Source: Actinomycetota bacterium (GTDB taxonomy: Bacteria; Actinomycetota; Actinomycetes; Nanopelagicales; Nanopelagicaceae). From it: a stretch of 5,675 nt of DNA. Location: positions 1-5,675 of the forward strand of contig CANLHE010000060.1 of assembly GCA_947490605.1 (NCBI GenBank), written 5' to 3'. A model generated the notes under the pieces. It was not told the origin of the DNA. It was given only the letters and a program-made list of their open reading frames with translations, and did not search any database. Shown one piece after another: positions 1 through 5,675 of this stretch (the stretch's first letter is position 1; each line of letters opens with the position of its first letter). Both the position numbers and the translations under genes were made by a program.

Positions 1-770
1 AGACTATGGTTTTGCAATCAATTGCAAATGCAATTACAACTAATAACCCAGAGTGTCACTTAATGGTTGTTCTAGTTGATGAACGCCCTGAAGAGGTAAC
101 TGATATGCAAAGATCAGTAAAGGGTGAAGTAATTGCTTCAACATTTGATCGCCCAGCGGATGATCACACTACAGTTGCAGAGCTTGCAATTGAACGTGCA
201 AAAAGATTAGTTGAATTAGGCCATGATGTAGTTGTACTACTTGACTCAATTACTCGCCTTGGACGTGCGTACAACATTGCAGCTCCTGCCTCTGGAAGAA
301 TTCTCTCCGGTGGTGTTGACTCTGCCGCTCTTTATCCACCAAAGAAGTTTTTCGGTGCCGCCCGTAATATTGAAAATGGTGGCTCACTAACTATTTTGGC
401 AACTGCGCTAGTTGATACTGGTTCAAAGATGGATGAAGTTATTTTCGAAGAGTTCAAAGGAACTGGAAATATGGAGCTTATTCTTAATCGTAAGTTTGCA
501 GATAAGCGAATTTTCCCAGCGGTTGATGTAGTTGCTTCCGGTACTCGTAAGGAAGAGATCTTGATGGGAACTGAAGAGTTAAGCATTGTTTGGCGTTTGC
601 GTCGCGTACTGCACGCACTTGAGCCACAGCAAGCACTTGAGTTATTACTTGAGAAGATGAAGGGAACTAAATCAAATGTTGAGTTCTTACTTCAGATTCA
701 AAAGACCACAACTGGCGGAGAAAGCCCAACAGCTAGTGGATCAAGTAATAAAGAGAGTGCTGACGCTTAA
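1..770 (+). CDS. rho: Transcription termination factor Rho, C-terminal part (5' end outside window)
   Basis: Rho is the hexameric RNA-dependent ATPase/helicase that ends transcription of untranslated RNA. The frame is open at the window edge: bases 1-5 are the end of the Walker A lysine codon and its threonine, so the N-terminal RNA-binding domain is missing and the ATG at base 6 is an internal methionine. Counting that methionine as 1, the visible motifs are [10 protein letters not shown] (catalytic Glu26, equivalent to E. coli E211), Walker B VVVLLD ending at Asp80 (D265), the Q-loop region after RLGRAYN, the R-loop region KKFFGAARN, and the arginine finger Arg181 in SGTRKEE (R366). The RLGRAYN and SGGVDS variants are typical of actinobacterial Rho. 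The protein runs about 20 residues beyond the E. coli C-terminus, ending in a Ser/Thr/Gly-rich tail. All visible catalytic residues are intact. Identity is certain; only completeness is limited. Confidence 0.98.
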   Translation, partial: TMVLQSIANAITTNNPECHLMVVLVDERPEEVTDMQRSVKGEVIASTFDRPADDHTTVAELAIERAKRLVELGHDVVVLLDSITRLGRAYNIAAPASGRILSGGVDSAALYPPKKFFGAARNIENGGSLTILATALVDTGSKMDEVIFEEFKGTGNMELILNRKFADKRIFPAVDVVASGTRKEEILMGTEELSIVWRLRRVLHALEPQQALELLLEKMKGTKSNVEFLLQIQKTTTGGESPTASGSSNKESADA

Positions 771-795
771 ACAGGCGTAAATTTTGCCCGCCTGT
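771..795 (+). terminator. Hairpin directly after the rho stop codon, possible weak terminator
   Basis: A perfect 7-bp stem (ACAGGCG at 771-777 with CGCCTGT at 789-795) encloses an 11-base loop and begins at the base after the rho TAA. It is GC-rich against AT-rich surroundings. The following bases hold only a short run of T (797-799) in an AT-rich stretch, so it is a poor match to a classical intrinsic terminator. It may be a weak terminator, an RNA 3'-end stabiliser, or part of the rpmE leader if rho and rpmE are co-transcribed. Confidence 0.4.
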
Positions 796-894
796 ATTTA
801 AGAGTTATTCTTACACCCCTCTAGTACTTCACTAGTCCTACTGGTTCACAAGTTTTCTAACCAAAGCTTGATCCAGTAATAATCAAGGAGAAAT
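796..894 (+). promoter_or_regulatory. rpmE upstream region with small inverted repeats and a strong Shine-Dalgarno
   Basis: This untranslated stretch holds several short inverted repeats: TAAGA 799-803 with TCTTA 809-813, CTAGT 821-825 with ACTAG 831-835, TACTGG 839-844 with CCAGTA 873-878, and the competing TGGTT 842-846 with AACCA 859-863. The last two pairings share bases and cannot form together. The TACTGG/CCAGTA pairing ends seven bases before the Shine-Dalgarno AAGGAG (885-890), which lies four bases from the rpmE ATG. Ribosomal-protein leader RNAs have been described upstream of rpmE in several phyla, including Actinobacteria, but I cannot match this sequence to a specific consensus. 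No convincing -35/-10 pair was found, so the promoter is unassigned. Confidence 0.35.
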
Positions 895-1119
895 ATGAAG
901 AACGAGATCCACCCACAGTATGTCGAGACCAAAGTAACTTGTGGTTGCGGTGAAGTTTTCACTACCCGCAGCACTAAAGAGACTGGTTCAATCTATGTTG
1001 AAGTTTGTTCAGTATGCCATCCCTTCTATACCGGTAAGCAAAGAATTCTTGATACTGGCGGTCGGGTAGCTAAGTTCCAGGAGAGATTCGGAAAGATTGA
1101 TAAAAGCGGCACCAAGTAG
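895..1119 (+). CDS. rpmE: 50S ribosomal protein L31, zinc-binding (C+) type
   Basis: This 74-residue protein of the large ribosomal subunit sits near the central protuberance and contributes to the bridge between subunits. It has the usual L31 start (MKNEIHPQY) and the family signature [12 protein letters not shown]. Cys16, Cys18, Cys38 and Cys41 form the zinc site, placing it in the C+ class rather than the cysteine-free, zinc-starvation class. The length is normal for the family. The start is firm: AAGGAG lies four bases upstream of the ATG and the N-terminus matches the family. It lies between rho and prfA as in other Actinobacteria, but a strong terminator right behind it makes it the last or only gene of its transcript. 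Codons include more C-ending ones than the downstream genes, as expected for a highly expressed gene. Confidence 0.98.
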   Translation: MKNEIHPQYVETKVTCGCGEVFTTRSTKETGSIYVEVCSVCHPFYTGKQRILDTGGRVAKFQERFGKIDKSGTK

Positions 1120-1126
1120 TTTTTTT

Positions 1127-1173
1127 AAAGAGAGCGCACTAATCATCGAAAGATGAGGTGCGCTCTCTTTTTT
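1127..1173 (+). terminator. Strong intrinsic terminator after rpmE
   Basis: A 13-bp uninterrupted stem (1127-1139 with 1158-1170) carries a GC-rich centre, GAGAGCGCAC against GTGCGCTCTC, and runs into a T tract (1168-1173). Inside the apical region a second 5-bp stem (TCATC 1143-1147 with GATGA 1152-1156) is capped by a GAAA tetraloop (1148-1151) and separated from the main stem by a small asymmetric internal loop of three bases against one. It begins eight bases after the rpmE stop codon. In the minus direction the tract following the stem is A-rich, so it should act only on + strand transcripts. It is the clearest terminator in the window. Confidence 0.93.
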
Positions 1174-1201
1174 AATTTCTCACAATTATTTTCTAAGGGA
1201 T

Positions 1202-1208
1202 AAGGAGG
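1202..1208 (+). promoter_or_regulatory. Strong Shine-Dalgarno of prfA
   Basis: AAGGAGG, a near-perfect complement of the 16S rRNA 3' end, lies five bases before the ATG at 1214 and fixes the start of prfA. It contrasts with the weak or absent Shine-Dalgarno sequences of the four genes that follow. Confidence 0.85.
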
Positions 1209-1213
1209 ATCAG

Positions 1214-2293
1214 ATGGAGCGGTTTGGCAAAGTACCTGAGTTATTAGCTGAGTATGAATCACTTGAAGCACAAATGGCTGATCCATCTATTCACTCAGAT
1301 CAAAATAAAGCTCGCTCGCTTGGCAAAAGATATGCCCAACTCGGTCCAGTCATTGCTGGTTATCGCGCATATAAATTAGCTGAAGAGGATTTAATCGCAG
1401 GTAAAGAGTTAGCAGAATCTGATCCTGCATTTGCTTCAGAAATTGCATCACTTGAAATTACTAAGGATGAAGCCGCGGCAACTTTAGAAGAGTTATTACT
1501 ACCTCGGGATCCAAATGACGATCGTGATGTGATTATGGAAATAAAGGCTGGTGCAGGTGGAGATGAATCTGCAATATTTGCTGGTGATTTATTTAGAATG
1601 TATTCACGTTTTGCTGAAAAACAAGGTTGGAAAGTTGAAGTAATTGATACCACGCCAAGTGATATGGGCGGATATAAAGATATGTCAGTTGCGATTAAAT
1701 CAAAGGGTGTAGCAAAACCAGGGCAGACTCCATATGCAAAATTAAAATTTGAAGGCGGCGTACATAGAGTTCAGCGAGTACCGGAAACTGAATCCCAGGG
1801 AAGAATTCACACCTCAGCAGCTGGTGTTTTAATTTTGCCAGAGGCAGAAGAGATTGATGTTGATATTAATATGAATGATCTTCGGATTGATGTTTATCGC
1901 TCTTCTGGTCCTGGTGGGCAAAGCGTTAACACCACTGATTCTGCTGTGCGAATTACTCACGTACCAACTGGCATTGTGGTCTCTTGTCAGAATGAGAAGA
2001 GTCAATTACAAAATAAAGAGTCTGCTCTTCGAATTTTACGTGCTCGTATGTTGGCTGCAGCTCAAGAAGAGGCGGAGCGCATTGCCTCTGCTGAACGTAA
2101 AAGCCAAGTAAGAACGGTAGACCGCAGTGAACGAATTAGAACTTATAACTTCCCAGAAAACAGATTAAGTGACCACCGTGTTAATTTCAAAGCCAATAAC
2201 TTAGATTCAGTTATGGATGGTGATTTAGATGCTGTAATTCAATCCTTGCTTGATGCTGATCGCACCTCAAAATTGTCTGCAGGTAACTCTTGA
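1214..2293 (+). CDS. prfA: Peptide chain release factor 1 (RF1)
   Basis: RF1 recognises UAA and UAG stop codons in the ribosomal A site and triggers hydrolysis of the peptidyl-tRNA. The 359-residue length is normal. The N-terminal helical domain (about 1-100) is followed by the conserved [11 protein letters not shown] block (110-120), the codon-recognition PxT tripeptide in [10 protein letters not shown] (Pro190-Glu191-Thr192), which distinguishes RF1 from the SPF of RF2, and the catalytic GGQ (234-236) in [17 protein letters not shown]. The C-terminal part contains the usual [19 protein letters not shown] block (305-322). The start is set by a strong Shine-Dalgarno and the family N-terminus. 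It is probably the first gene of the cluster, since a strong terminator lies 40 bases upstream, although no clear promoter is visible in that gap. Its stop codon overlaps the start of prmC, the methyltransferase that modifies Gln236. Confidence 0.98.
   Translation: MERFGKVPELLAEYESLEAQMADPSIHSDQNKARSLGKRYAQLGPVIAGYRAYKLAEEDLIAGKELAESDPAFASEIASLEITKDEAAATLEELLLPRDPNDDRDVIMEIKAGAGGDESAIFAGDLFRMYSRFAEKQGWKVEVIDTTPSDMGGYKDMSVAIKSKGVAKPGQTPYAKLKFEGGVHRVQRVPETESQGRIHTSAAGVLILPEAEEIDVDINMNDLRIDVYRSSGPGGQSVNTTDSAVRITHVPTGIVVSCQNEKSQLQNKESALRILRARMLAAAQEEAERIASAERKSQVRTVDRSERIRTYNFPENRLSDHRVNFKANNLDSVMDGDLDAVIQSLLDADRTSKLSAGNS
2290..2293 (+). promoter_or_regulatory. TTGA stop-start overlap between prfA and prmC
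   Basis: The four bases TTGA contain the TTG start of prmC (2290-2292) and the TGA stop of prfA (2291-2293). This is the TTG version of the common ATGA junction and implies that ribosomes finishing prfA re-start on prmC. The only Shine-Dalgarno-like sequence is a weak AGG at 2281-2283. The prfA stop is TGA, which is decoded by RF2, so RF1 does not terminate its own message. Confidence 0.8.
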
Positions 2294-3144
2294 AAGAGCT
2301 GCTAAGAGCAGCATTTTCGCAATTTGAAAAGAACCAAATTGCAACAGTAGATGCTGAAATTTTATTAGCACATTTACTTGGTGTATCACGCAAGCAAATC
2401 CACAGCCAGATAATTGAACTATCAGATGCAGATCAAGAAAAGATCTCAGCTGAATATAATGATTTAATAAACCAAAGATTAATGGGCCGGCCAGTGCAAT
2501 ATATAACCGGTAGTGCACCATTTAGATACTTAGATTTAGAAGTTGGCGAGGGCGTGTTAATTCCTCGGCCGGAAACTGAATTAATTGTTGATCGAGTAAT
2601 AGGAGTTTTAAACTCAGATCCAAATAAAGACTTACCAAAGAGTGTGGTTGATTTAGGTGCTGGAAGCGGCGCGATAAGTATTGCAATTGCATCAGAGGCA
2701 GCGCTGAAGGGATTAAAAGTAAGTATGGTGGCGGTAGAAAAATCACCAGAGGCTGCGGTTTGGTTAAATAAAAATATTGCAAAGTATGACCTACCAATTA
2801 GAGTAGTTATTGAGGATGTTCAAACTGCACTGCCAGATGTGAAAGCTGATTTAGTTGTCGCAAATCCACCATATATTCCAAATGATGAAAAACTGCCAAT
2901 TGAAGTTGCAAATTTTGAACCAAGTGAGGCTCTATTAGGTGGGGCTGTAGATGGAATGCAAATTCCAAAGTTATTTATTGCAGCAGCTGATCGGTTGTTA
3001 AAACCAGGCGGATATTTCATTATGGAGCACCATGAAAAACAGGGTGAATTAGTTAGAGAAGCATTGGCGATGCAGTTTTCAAATGCACAAACTCACGCAG
3101 ACCTAAATGGTCGCGATAGATTCACAAGCGCAAGAAAGCGATAA
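2290..3144 (+). CDS. prmC: Release factor glutamine methyltransferase PrmC (HemK)
   Basis: PrmC uses S-adenosylmethionine to N5-methylate the glutamine of the GGQ motif in release factors, which raises their termination activity. The 284-residue protein has the family's N-terminal helical domain (about 1-75, including [11 protein letters not shown] at 21-31), then the linker motif IPRPETE (91-97), SAM-binding motif I DLGAGSG (121-127), and the catalytic NPPY (192-195) that holds the substrate glutamine amide. [10 protein letters not shown] (209-218) and the C-terminal LNGRDRF (272-278) are also family landmarks. The TTG start is chosen because the N-terminus aligns with known PrmC from the first residues and no in-frame start lies nearer. 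It overlaps the prfA stop, as expected for translationally coupled genes of the same process. The next gene starts seven bases after its stop. Confidence 0.96.
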   Translation: MKELLRAAFSQFEKNQIATVDAEILLAHLLGVSRKQIHSQIIELSDADQEKISAEYNDLINQRLMGRPVQYITGSAPFRYLDLEVGEGVLIPRPETELIVDRVIGVLNSDPNKDLPKSVVDLGAGSGAISIAIASEAALKGLKVSMVAVEKSPEAAVWLNKNIAKYDLPIRVVIEDVQTALPDVKADLVVANPPYIPNDEKLPIEVANFEPSEALLGGAVDGMQIPKLFIAAADRLLKPGGYFIMEHHEKQGELVREALAMQFSNAQTHADLNGRDRFTSARKR

Positions 3145-3151
3145 TCATCTT

Positions 3152-3811
3152 ATGGCCGAGCGGATAGTTTTAAATGGAGTAAGTGAGTCTGAAGTAAGCG
3201 AAGCAGTCGCTACTGCTGTTCGATACATAAATGCTGGTGAAGTAATTGTGGTTGCAGCAGAGTTTGGATATATCTATCTGGCAAATGCCTTTGATAAAGA
3301 TGCAGTGAAAGCAGTACATATTTTGCGAGGAGATCAAACTGGTGTTGCTGCTCAGGTATTTATAAGAGATATAAAAGTACTCTCTGGTATTGCAAAAGTT
3401 TCTAATATAAATGCAGATCAACTGTTAGCTAAATTTTGGCCAGGATTATTATCGGTAACAGTAAATTGCCAACCTGGATTAAGTTGGGATCTAGGCGATG
3501 AGCAAAGATTAGGTAAAGTCAATGTCAGAGTTCCGAATCGGAAATTTTTAAATAGAATTTTAGAATCTACCGGCCCGCTTGCAGCAGCATCAGTCTCATT
3601 AATTGGTAAACCAGTAGTTAAAGATTTAACAAAGCTGCCAATTTATGAAAGTGATGTTGGAGCAATATTTGACGAAGGCGTTTTAGATGCCGGGCCAGCA
3701 TCAACTTGGCTTGAGATATCTGAGAATGAAATCACAGTTAAGCGAGTAGGTGCGATCAGTATCGAAGAATTACAAGGGGTAATTCCTTCAATTTCCGCAA
3801 CTAACCTTTAG
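3152..3811 (+). CDS. YrdC/Sua5-family protein with altered active-site motifs
   Basis: The gene sits at the position of tsaC/sua5 (Rv1301 in M. tuberculosis), whose product makes threonylcarbamoyl-AMP for tRNA t6A. The 219 residues match the length of the single-domain form and keep the landmarks NAFD (45-48), FWPG (95-98), SWDLGD (111-116), GP (141-142), DAGP (179-182), ST (184-185) and RVG (198-200). The catalytic motifs are changed: PTDTVYG is AAEFGYI (35-41, only the Tyr kept), KxR is RGD (59-61), the following MPVPV stretch is VAAQV (65-69), and SSAN is ASVS (146-149). The frame is intact, and the adjacent frames in the altered region do not restore the motifs, so this is substitution rather than a frameshift. 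The ATG at 3152 fits family N-termini; an upstream ATG at 3107 would overlap prmC by 38 bases. No Shine-Dalgarno is evident. The family assignment is good; threonylcarbamoyl-AMP synthase activity is doubtful. Confidence 0.85.
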   Translation: MAERIVLNGVSESEVSEAVATAVRYINAGEVIVVAAEFGYIYLANAFDKDAVKAVHILRGDQTGVAAQVFIRDIKVLSGIAKVSNINADQLLAKFWPGLLSVTVNCQPGLSWDLGDEQRLGKVNVRVPNRKFLNRILESTGPLAAASVSLIGKPVVKDLTKLPIYESDVGAIFDEGVLDAGPASTWLEISENEITVKRVGAISIEELQGVIPSISATNL

Positions 3812-3820
3812 GCTAAGTGC

Positions 3821-5101
3821 ATGTCCCACACCGAAAATTACTATGGTCCAGATTTTTCTGCCATGGAAAAACAGGATCCAGAGATTGCCGCAGTTGTTAT
3901 CTCTGAACTTCAACGGCAACGTCATGATTTGCAATTAATTGCGAGTGAGAATTTCACATCAACGGCAGTGCTAGCGGCAATGGGCTCAACACTTTCAAAT
4001 AAATATGCTGAAGGTTATCCAGGCAAAAGATATTACGGTGGCTGTGAAGAGGTAGATAAGGTTGAAGTAATTGCGATTGATCGTGCTAAAAAATTATTTG
4101 GCGCCGAGCATGCCAACGTACAAGCACACTCAGGTGCAAGTGCAAATGTTGCGGTCTATCAAGCATTTACAAAACCTGGAGATACCGTACTAGCGATGTC
4201 ACTTCCGCACGGCGGACATTTAACTCATGGCTCAAAGGTTAATTTCTCCGGTAAATGGTTCAATGTTGTTTCATACGGTGTTCGTCAAGATAATGAGTTA
4301 ATTGATTACGATCAGTTGCGAGATCTGGCTATTGAACATAAACCAAAGATGATTTGTTCAGGAGCAACTGCCTATCCAAGTTTGATTGATTTTGAAAAGG
4401 TGCGCCAAATTTGTGATGAGGTTGGCGCAATTATGTGGGTCGATGCTGCTCACTTTATTGGCTTAGTTGCTGGTAAAGCTATTCCATCACCTGTTCCATA
4501 TGCAGATGTTGTTTCCTTCACTACTCATAAAGTATTACGCGGCCCAAGAGGTGGAATGATTTTGTCTAAGGAAAAACATGCTGCCGCTATTGATAAAGCA
4601 ATTTTCCCAGGCATGCAAGGTGGACCAATTATGAGTGCGGTAGCTGGTAAAGCAATTGTGCTTAAAGAGTGTGCAACTGCTGAGTATCAAAGTTATGCAA
4701 AGAATGTAATTGAGAATTGCCAAACCCTGGCTAAGGAGTTAGAGGCAGAGGGAATGCGAGCAGTATCCGGCGGCACGCAAACACATTTAGCATTAATAGA
4801 TATTCGCTCAACCGGAGTTAATGGCAAAGTAGCTGATGAAAGATGTGGAGCATCTGGACTTTCATTAAATAAGAATTCAATTCCATATGATCCTGAAACT
4901 CCAGCAGTAACGAGCGGTATTCGAGTTGGCACTGCGGCAACTACTACCCAAGGTATGGGAAAACCTGAGATGAAACAGATTGCAAGTTTCATTGCTCGGG
5001 CGATTAAAGATGGTGCGGATGAGAGTAAAGCAAAAGCAATTAGAGCAGAAGTACATCAATTAACCAGTAAGTTTCCGGTTTATCCAGAACCCAAAAACTA
5101 A
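3821..5101 (+). CDS. glyA: Serine hydroxymethyltransferase
   Basis: This cytosolic pyridoxal-phosphate enzyme interconverts serine and tetrahydrofolate with glycine and 5,10-methylene-tetrahydrofolate, the main source of one-carbon units. The 426 residues are of normal length. Visible motifs are LIASENF (39-45), NKYAEGYPGKRYYGG (60-74), HGGHLTHG (130-137, with the PLP-stacking histidine), DAAH (208-211, with the aspartate that binds the PLP ring nitrogen), the Schiff-base Lys237 in TTHKVLRGPRGG, FPGMQGGP (262-269), and SGIRVGT (365-371). DAAH, THKVLRG and HFIGLVAG differ from the DMAH, THKTLGG and HFAGLVAAG versions common in Mycobacterium and Streptomyces, so this belongs to a different SHMT subtype. 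The ATG follows the previous stop by nine bases with no good Shine-Dalgarno; an in-frame ATG at 3863 would give a 412-residue protein and cannot be excluded. Confidence 0.96.
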   Translation: MSHTENYYGPDFSAMEKQDPEIAAVVISELQRQRHDLQLIASENFTSTAVLAAMGSTLSNKYAEGYPGKRYYGGCEEVDKVEVIAIDRAKKLFGAEHANVQAHSGASANVAVYQAFTKPGDTVLAMSLPHGGHLTHGSKVNFSGKWFNVVSYGVRQDNELIDYDQLRDLAIEHKPKMICSGATAYPSLIDFEKVRQICDEVGAIMWVDAAHFIGLVAGKAIPSPVPYADVVSFTTHKVLRGPRGGMILSKEKHAAAIDKAIFPGMQGGPIMSAVAGKAIVLKECATAEYQSYAKNVIENCQTLAKELEAEGMRAVSGGTQTHLALIDIRSTGVNGKVADERCGASGLSLNKNSIPYDPETPAVTSGIRVGTAATTTQGMGKPEMKQIASFIARAIKDGADESKAKAIRAEVHQLTSKFPVYPEPKN

Positions 5102-5113
5102 ACCACCAAACCA

Positions 5114-5675
5114 ATGCGTGAGTATTTAGTAACAGTACTGCTTGCCGCAATTATCACTTATTTAATTACACCTCTTGTCAGAGATCTTGCAATCAAAGCT
5201 GGCGCAGTAACTGCAATTCGATCCAGAGATGTTCATTTAGAGCCAACTCCAAGATGGGGTGGGTTAGCGATGTGGCTGGCAATGGCGCTAACGCTAGTGA
5301 TCGTAAATTACTTGCCATTAGTGCATAAATCATTTGGCTCAGATGCGACTGGTATTTTTTTAAGTGGCACATTCATTCTATTCCTTGGATTACTAGATGA
5401 TCGATTTGATTTAGATCCAATTACAAAGTTTGCGGGCCAGGCACTAGCTGCTGGAATATTGCTTATTTATGGAGTTCAGATCCTCTGGCTGCCAATTAAT
5501 GGCATAACAACACTTCCAACAAATATTGGTCAGCTATTAACGGTCTTGTTTGTAATGGTTGTAATCAATGCCATTAACTTTGTTGATGGTTTAGATGGGC
5601 TTGCTACTGGAATAGTTATGATTTGTGCTGGTTCATTTTTTGCATTTTCATACCTATTAGCAGTGATAAATGGTT
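5114..5675 (+). CDS. Undecaprenyl-phosphate N-acetylglucosamine-1-phosphate transferase, WecA/Rfe family (3' end outside window)
   Basis: This is an integral membrane enzyme of the MraY/WecA superfamily. It transfers a sugar-1-phosphate from a UDP-sugar, most likely UDP-GlcNAc, to a polyprenyl phosphate and so starts a cell-wall or surface polymer. The first 187 residues are visible and run off the window end. Signature motifs are present: RDVHLEPTPRWGG (38-50), the DDxxD metal-binding site DDRFD (95-99) followed by LDPITKFAGQ, and NAINFVDGLDGLATG (152-166). About six membrane segments are visible, near 4-20, 49-70, 79-95, 107-121, 137-154 and 163-185. The ATG lies 12 bases after glyA with no Shine-Dalgarno, and the first membrane segment starts just after it, which supports this start. 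Its position matches Rv1302/rfe of Mycobacterium, so the ATP synthase operon probably follows. The exact sugar and lipid specificity cannot be read from this fragment. Confidence 0.92.
   Translation, partial: MREYLVTVLLAAIITYLITPLVRDLAIKAGAVTAIRSRDVHLEPTPRWGGLAMWLAMALTLVIVNYLPLVHKSFGSDATGIFLSGTFILFLGLLDDRFDLDPITKFAGQALAAGILLIYGVQILWLPINGITTLPTNIGQLLTVLFVMVVINAINFVDGLDGLATGIVMICAGSFFAFSYLLAVING

Noticed and set aside
784..811. Possible promoter for rpmE (TTGCCC with TATTCT, 16 bases apart)
   Set aside because: Only a partial match to consensus, and it overlaps the hairpin after rho. AT-rich sequence gives such matches by chance.
877..883. TAATAAT as a -10 element for rpmE
   Set aside because: No -35 match at a suitable distance, and a start from it would fall on the Shine-Dalgarno.
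1120..1173. Bidirectional terminator
   Set aside because: On the minus strand the bases after the stem are an A tract (complement of the T run at 1120-1126), so no terminating U tract would be produced, and there is no converging gene.
1875..2111. Open frame of 78 codons inside prfA on the same strand
   Set aside because: It lies within the GGQ domain of RF1 in another frame, has no Shine-Dalgarno, resembles no known family, and is explained as a shadow of prfA.
2522..2797. Minus-strand open frame within prmC, and similar minus-strand frames across the window
   Set aside because: All lie opposite well-supported conserved genes, lack start signals and show no recognisable protein features.
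3107..3151. Upstream in-frame ATG at 3107 as the start of the YrdC-like gene
   Set aside because: It would add 15 residues with no counterpart in the family and overlap prmC by 38 bases. The ATG at 3152 fits the family N-terminus.
3240..3310. Frameshift as the cause of the missing PTDT motif in the YrdC-like gene
   Set aside because: Reading the region in the neighbouring frames does not restore the motif, and flanking residues align without a gap in the annotated frame.

Overview
The window reads as a housekeeping region from an AT-rich member of the Actinobacteria. The gene order rho, rpmE, prfA, prmC, sua5-like, (glyA), rfe/wecA-like is the actinobacterial arrangement found upstream of the ATP synthase operon (in Mycobacterium tuberculosis Rv1297 to Rv1302, which lacks glyA at this point). 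The protein details are also actinobacterial: Rho has RLGRAYN and the SGGVDS-ALYPPKK stretch. However, codons are strongly AT-biased (many TTA, AGA, ATA, AAA and GAA) and the gaps are very short. That combination suggests a small, streamlined freshwater actinobacterium of the acI / Nanopelagicales type. The lineage is an inference; no marker gene was searched.

Layout, all on the + strand. From 1 to 770 lies the 3' two thirds of rho, cut inside the Walker A motif. From 771 to 894 is a 124-base gap with a hairpin just after rho and further small inverted repeats in front of rpmE. rpmE (895-1119) encodes a four-cysteine, zinc-type ribosomal protein L31 and is closed by a strong intrinsic terminator (1127-1173). 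A tightly packed cluster follows: prfA (1214-2293), prmC (TTG start overlapping the prfA stop, 2290-3144), a divergent YrdC/Sua5-family gene (3152-3811), glyA (3821-5101) and the start of a WecA/Rfe-type membrane phosphoglycosyltransferase (5114 to beyond the window end).

How the genes work together: PrmC methylates the glutamine of the GGQ motif in RF1, the product of the gene it overlaps, so the enzyme and its substrate are translationally coupled. L31 and RF1 belong to translation and Rho to transcription termination. GlyA supplies glycine and one-carbon units, and the last gene starts a lipid-linked cell-surface polymer. rpmE and prfA carry strong Shine-Dalgarno sequences, while the four downstream genes carry weak or no recognisable ones. 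This fits one transcription unit starting near prfA with coupled translation.

The main surprise is the YrdC/Sua5-family gene. It sits at the conserved tsaC/sua5 position, is a full-length intact frame and keeps the fold-type landmarks. Yet the PTDTVYG, KxR and SxN active-site motifs of threonylcarbamoyl-AMP synthases have been replaced. It looks like a conserved but catalytically altered member of the family and is the best candidate here for something undescribed. I saw no mobile element, tRNA, rRNA or CRISPR array.
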